Assembly: GCA_021203805.1 (NCBI GenBank)
Contig: JAJQAM010000009.1
Coordinates: 14,646 to 23,289 of the forward strand
Source: Coprobacillus sp.
Lineage (GTDB): Bacteria > Bacillota_I > Bacilli_A > RFN20 > CAG-826
Reading direction: 5' to 3'
DNA: 8,644 bases
This document shows, piece after piece, positions 6,362 to 8,644 of the stretch (position 1 is its first letter; every line of letters begins with the position of its first letter). The notes below the pieces were generated by a model that made no database searches, was not told the origin of the DNA, and saw only the letters and a program-made list of their open reading frames with translations. A program made the translations under genes and the position numbers.

Positions 6362-7342
6362 ATGGAAAAATTAGATATCGAAAAAAGAAAAGAAGTATCG
6401 CGCGTGGTCCTTGGCCCGATGGCGGGATATACCTTTTACTCTTACCGTAAGTTTATGGAGAAGTATAAGGTTGCCTTTTCTTATACTGAGATGGTCTCTG
6501 ATATGGGGATAATCTATGATAATGAAGAGACCCTATCCTATCTAAAAACTGACGATAAAGAGTGGCCACTTGGACTTCAGCTTTTTGGTAGTGATCCTAT
6601 CCATTTGGCACAGGCCGCTAAGAAAGCACTTGAGCTCGAGCCCCGCTTTGCTTTTATCGATATTAACTGCGGCTGCCCTGTTTCAAAAGTTATGAAATCT
6701 GGAGCGGGAAGTTCTTTATTAAGTGATCCTGAAAATATTAAAAAAATCGTTCAAGAAATTAAAAAAACCTGTAATATTCCAGTATCTATTAAGATAAGAA
6801 TGGGACTAGACATGGAGCATTTAAACTATAAAGAGGTCATTAATGCTGCCGTCATTGGAGGAGTAGATTTCATTGCAATACACGCTAGAACGAGATCAAT
6901 GCTCTACTCTGGTAAGCCTCTTTATGACGAGCTTAAAGACATAAAGAAATGGTGCCCAGTGCCCATCGTTATAAGCGGAGATATCTTCACTTTAGACGAT
7001 GTTATTAAGATAGATAATTTAATCCACCCAGACTTCTTTATGATTGCTAGAGGCGGGCTAGGTAATCCGTATCTAATTAAGCAAATTAATACCTACTTTA
7101 AAAGCGGGAAGAAGCTTCCACCCCTTTCTACGAAAAAGCAGTTAAAACTCTGCTTAAAGCTTGGCAAAATGATATGTAAAGATAAAGGCGAGGAAGCGGG
7201 AACGAGAATATACCGAAGCATTGCTCCTCACTTTATTGAGGGAGTTCCTCACTCTAAAAAGATAAGAAGCGCCCTCTCTTCTAACCTAAATACCTATGCT
7301 GATTTAAAGCAAATCATAAAAGATTATCGAAAAAGTCTTTAA
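6362..7342 (+). CDS. dus: tRNA-dihydrouridine synthase, DusB-like
   Basis: FMN-dependent, NADPH-using enzyme that reduces uridine to dihydrouridine in tRNA. The protein is 326 residues, the normal length for bacterial DusB. An N-terminal TIM barrel carries LGPMAG (17-22), INCGCPVSKV with catalytic Cys105, KIRMG with Lys144, HARTR with His174 (FMN/substrate contacts), SGDI (205-208, usually NGDI) and MIARGGLGNPYL (from 227, usually with GRGALGNPW). The C-terminal helical part with RIYRSIAPHF and a basic end completes the fold. The ATG at 6362 is the only usable start: the frame hits a TAG at 6332-6334 upstream, and the conserved LGPMAG begins at residue 17. No Shine-Dalgarno is visible, and the start is 8 nt after the ftsH terminator T tract. 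In Bacillus, dusB (yacF) sits directly before lysS, as here. The precise Dus subfamily is assigned by context and motif similarity. Confidence 0.93.
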   Translation: MEKLDIEKRKEVSRVVLGPMAGYTFYSYRKFMEKYKVAFSYTEMVSDMGIIYDNEETLSYLKTDDKEWPLGLQLFGSDPIHLAQAAKKALELEPRFAFIDINCGCPVSKVMKSGAGSSLLSDPENIKKIVQEIKKTCNIPVSIKIRMGLDMEHLNYKEVINAAVIGGVDFIAIHARTRSMLYSGKPLYDELKDIKKWCPVPIVISGDIFTLDDVIKIDNLIHPDFFMIARGGLGNPYLIKQINTYFKSGKKLPPLSTKKQLKLCLKLGKMICKDKGEEAGTRIYRSIAPHFIEGVPHSKKIRSALSSNLNTYADLKQIIKDYRKSL

Positions 7343-7355
7343 TTCCTACTATAAT
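7327..7355 (+). promoter_or_regulatory. Candidate lysS promoter with consensus -10 box
   Basis: TATAAT (7350-7355) is a perfect -10 box. TCGAAA (7327-7332, 4 of 6 to TTGACA) lies exactly 17 nt upstream, inside the end of dus. The predicted transcription start is near 7362, leaving a leader of only about 13 nt before the lysS ATG at 7375. The -10 box falls within a 10-bp inverted repeat. Confidence 0.6.
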
Positions 7356-7362
7356 TAAAGAC
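7335..7362. repeat. Perfect 10-bp inverted repeat over the lysS promoter
   Basis: GTCTTTAATT (7335-7344) and AATTAAAGAC (7353-7362) are exact reverse complements separated by 8 nt (CCTACTAT). The left arm contains the dus stop codon; the spacer and right arm contain the TATAAT box and reach the predicted transcription start. On the + strand no T tract follows. On the - strand the hairpin is followed at once by five Ts (complement of 7330-7334), as in a terminator for leftward transcription. It could be an operator, a hairpin at the dus 3' end, or an antisense terminator. Confidence 0.55.
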
Positions 7363-7374
7363 ACGGACATAATA

Positions 7375-8644
7375 ATGGCAGACGAAAAAGAAAACTTAAA
7401 CGATCAAGAAATTGTACGCAGAGAGAAACTTGAGAAGTACTCTGATTTTGGTGTGTCTCCTTTTGGAGAAGCCTATAAAGTTACTCATCACAGCGAAGAT
7501 ATTCGTAAATTAGCGGGTAATAAAACTGAGGAGCAGCTTGAAAAAGCGAAAATCACTGTTTCTGTCGCGGGAAGAATTATGGCTATCCGTAGAATGGGCA
7601 AAGCCTCATTCATTACTATTCAAGATGTGACTGGAAACATGCAGGGCTATATCTCTGTGGATAATGTTGGGGAGAAGACCTATTCTCTTTTTAAGCTTGC
7701 GGATATCGGGGATATCGTCGGCCTAAAAGGCATGGTGACCCGCACTAAAACCGGTGAACTTACCATTAAGGTTAGTAAGTACACCCACCTCACTAAATCA
7801 CTTCATCCATTACCAGAAAAATATCATGGACTTACCGACCTAGAAGAGAGAACAAGAAAAAGATACCTTGACCTCATTATGAACGAGGGCTCTAAGAAGG
7901 TAGCGTTGTATCGACCTAAGATTATTCGCAGTATTCAGCATTATCTCGACGACAAGGGATTCACTGAGGTTGAAACCTCAATCCTCTCTCCTATTTTAGG
8001 TGGGGCTAATGCTCGTCCATTTGTTACTCATCACAATACCCTCGATAAAGACTTTTATCTAAGAATTGCGACGGAATTGAATTTAAAGCGCCTAATTGTA
8101 GGTGGTTTAGAAAAAGTATATGAAATCGGGCGTCTTTTTAGAAATGAAGGCATGGATAACGCCCATAATCCTGAGTTTACTTCAATTGAAATATATGAAG
8201 CTTATTCAGACCTTTCGGGAATGCGAAAACTCGTCGAAGGACTTGTAAAACACGTCAATAAGGAAATAAACGGCACGGATATTATTGAATATCAGGGCGC
8301 TAAAATTGATCTTAAGAGTAAGTTTAGATGGGTCAAAATGAATGACCTTATTAAAGACAAAACTGGCATCGATTTCGAGATGGTGACCAGCCTTGAAGAA
8401 GCCCACCGCCTCGCCTATCAGTTTGGTATTGATGTGGACCCTAAGAAAGACACTGTTGGCTATATCATGAATGAATTCTTTGAGACCCTATGTGCTCCGG
8501 AGCTCATACAGCCAACTTTTGTCTACTGCTATCCTATTGAGACCTCTCCGCTTACAAGAAAATCTAAAGATCCACGCTTTGTTGAAAGGTTTGAGCTCTT
8601 CATTTGCGGCAGAGAATACGCTAACGCTTATACCGAGCTTAATG
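7375..8644 (+). CDS. lysS: Lysyl-tRNA synthetase, class II, 3' end missing
   Basis: Charges tRNA-Lys with lysine using ATP. The frame is open from the ATG at 7375 to the window edge, giving 423 complete codons; the family is about 490-510 residues, so roughly 75 are missing, including class II motif 3. Order: an N-terminal helix; an OB-fold anticodon-binding domain (about 60-145, ITVSVAGRIMAIRRMGKASF); motif 1 around GFTEVETSIL (from 195), followed by GGANARPFVTHHN; motif 2 FRNEGMDNAHNPEFT with Arg256 and the 264-269 HNPEFT box; and near the edge SPLTRK (391-396) and a GREYANAYTELN segment that precedes motif 3 in class II LysRS. This is the class II type and not the archaeal-style class I enzyme. 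No Shine-Dalgarno is evident in the short leader. In Bacillus, lysS likewise follows dusB. The start gives the usual N-terminal length, and no upstream in-frame alternative is needed. Confidence 0.96.
   Translation, partial: MADEKENLNDQEIVRREKLEKYSDFGVSPFGEAYKVTHHSEDIRKLAGNKTEEQLEKAKITVSVAGRIMAIRRMGKASFITIQDVTGNMQGYISVDNVGEKTYSLFKLADIGDIVGLKGMVTRTKTGELTIKVSKYTHLTKSLHPLPEKYHGLTDLEERTRKRYLDLIMNEGSKKVALYRPKIIRSIQHYLDDKGFTEVETSILSPILGGANARPFVTHHNTLDKDFYLRIATELNLKRLIVGGLEKVYEIGRLFRNEGMDNAHNPEFTSIEIYEAYSDLSGMRKLVEGLVKHVNKEINGTDIIEYQGAKIDLKSKFRWVKMNDLIKDKTGIDFEMVTSLEEAHRLAYQFGIDVDPKKDTVGYIMNEFFETLCAPELIQPTFVYCYPIETSPLTRKSKDPRFVERFELFICGREYANAYTELN

Noticed and set aside
8206..8406. Antisense open frame within lysS
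   Set aside because: Opposite conserved LysRS sequence and lacking start signals; the dyad's - strand terminator alone is not enough to support an antisense gene.

Overview
The window is a compact, single-strand stretch of conserved bacterial housekeeping genes. All six genes read on the + strand: mfd (5' end cut off), rqcP, tilS, ftsH, a dusB-type tRNA-dihydrouridine synthase and lysS (3' end cut off). DNA is AT-leaning (roughly 40% GC by eye). Arg codons favour AGA. UGA acts as a stop in mfd and tilS while Trp is UGG, so the code is standard and not the Mycoplasma/Spiroplasma code. Gene order and protein character point to a low-GC Bacillota lineage. The order mfd-rqcP-tilS-ftsH-dus-lysS is the Bacillus order with most intervening genes gone (spoVT, mazG, yabP/Q, divIC, spoIIE, hprT, coaX, hslO, cysK, folate genes). 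That suggests a non-sporulating, probably genome-reduced relative such as Erysipelotrichia or uncultured Bacilli/Tenericutes-like gut lineages. The lineage is an inference.

Layout. Bases 1-3914 form one tightly packed block: mfd overlaps rqcP by 4 nt (ATGA), and rqcP overlaps tilS by 17 nt. An 85-nt gap (3915-3999) follows, holding two AT-rich inverted repeats, a possible promoter and a perfect AAAGGAGG ribosome binding site for ftsH (4000-6306). A clean intrinsic terminator (6329-6353) ends ftsH. The dus gene starts only 8 nt after its T tract, with no visible Shine-Dalgarno. Between dus and lysS (7343-7374) lies a near-consensus promoter whose -10 box sits inside a perfect 10-bp inverted repeat. 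There is no gene-free stretch over 300 nt, and no tRNA, rRNA, mobile element or CRISPR array was seen.

Functionally the genes cover transcription-coupled repair (Mfd), rescue of stalled 50S-nascent-chain complexes (RqcP), tRNA modification (TilS lysidine, Dus dihydrouridine), membrane protein quality control (FtsH) and tRNA charging with lysine (LysRS). TilS uses lysine and LysRS charges it, but this is co-location in a conserved cluster, not a new pathway. I did not find a previously undescribed system. The unusual points are sequence details: an atypical TilS P-loop, long low-complexity FtsH ends, and the small intergenic structures.
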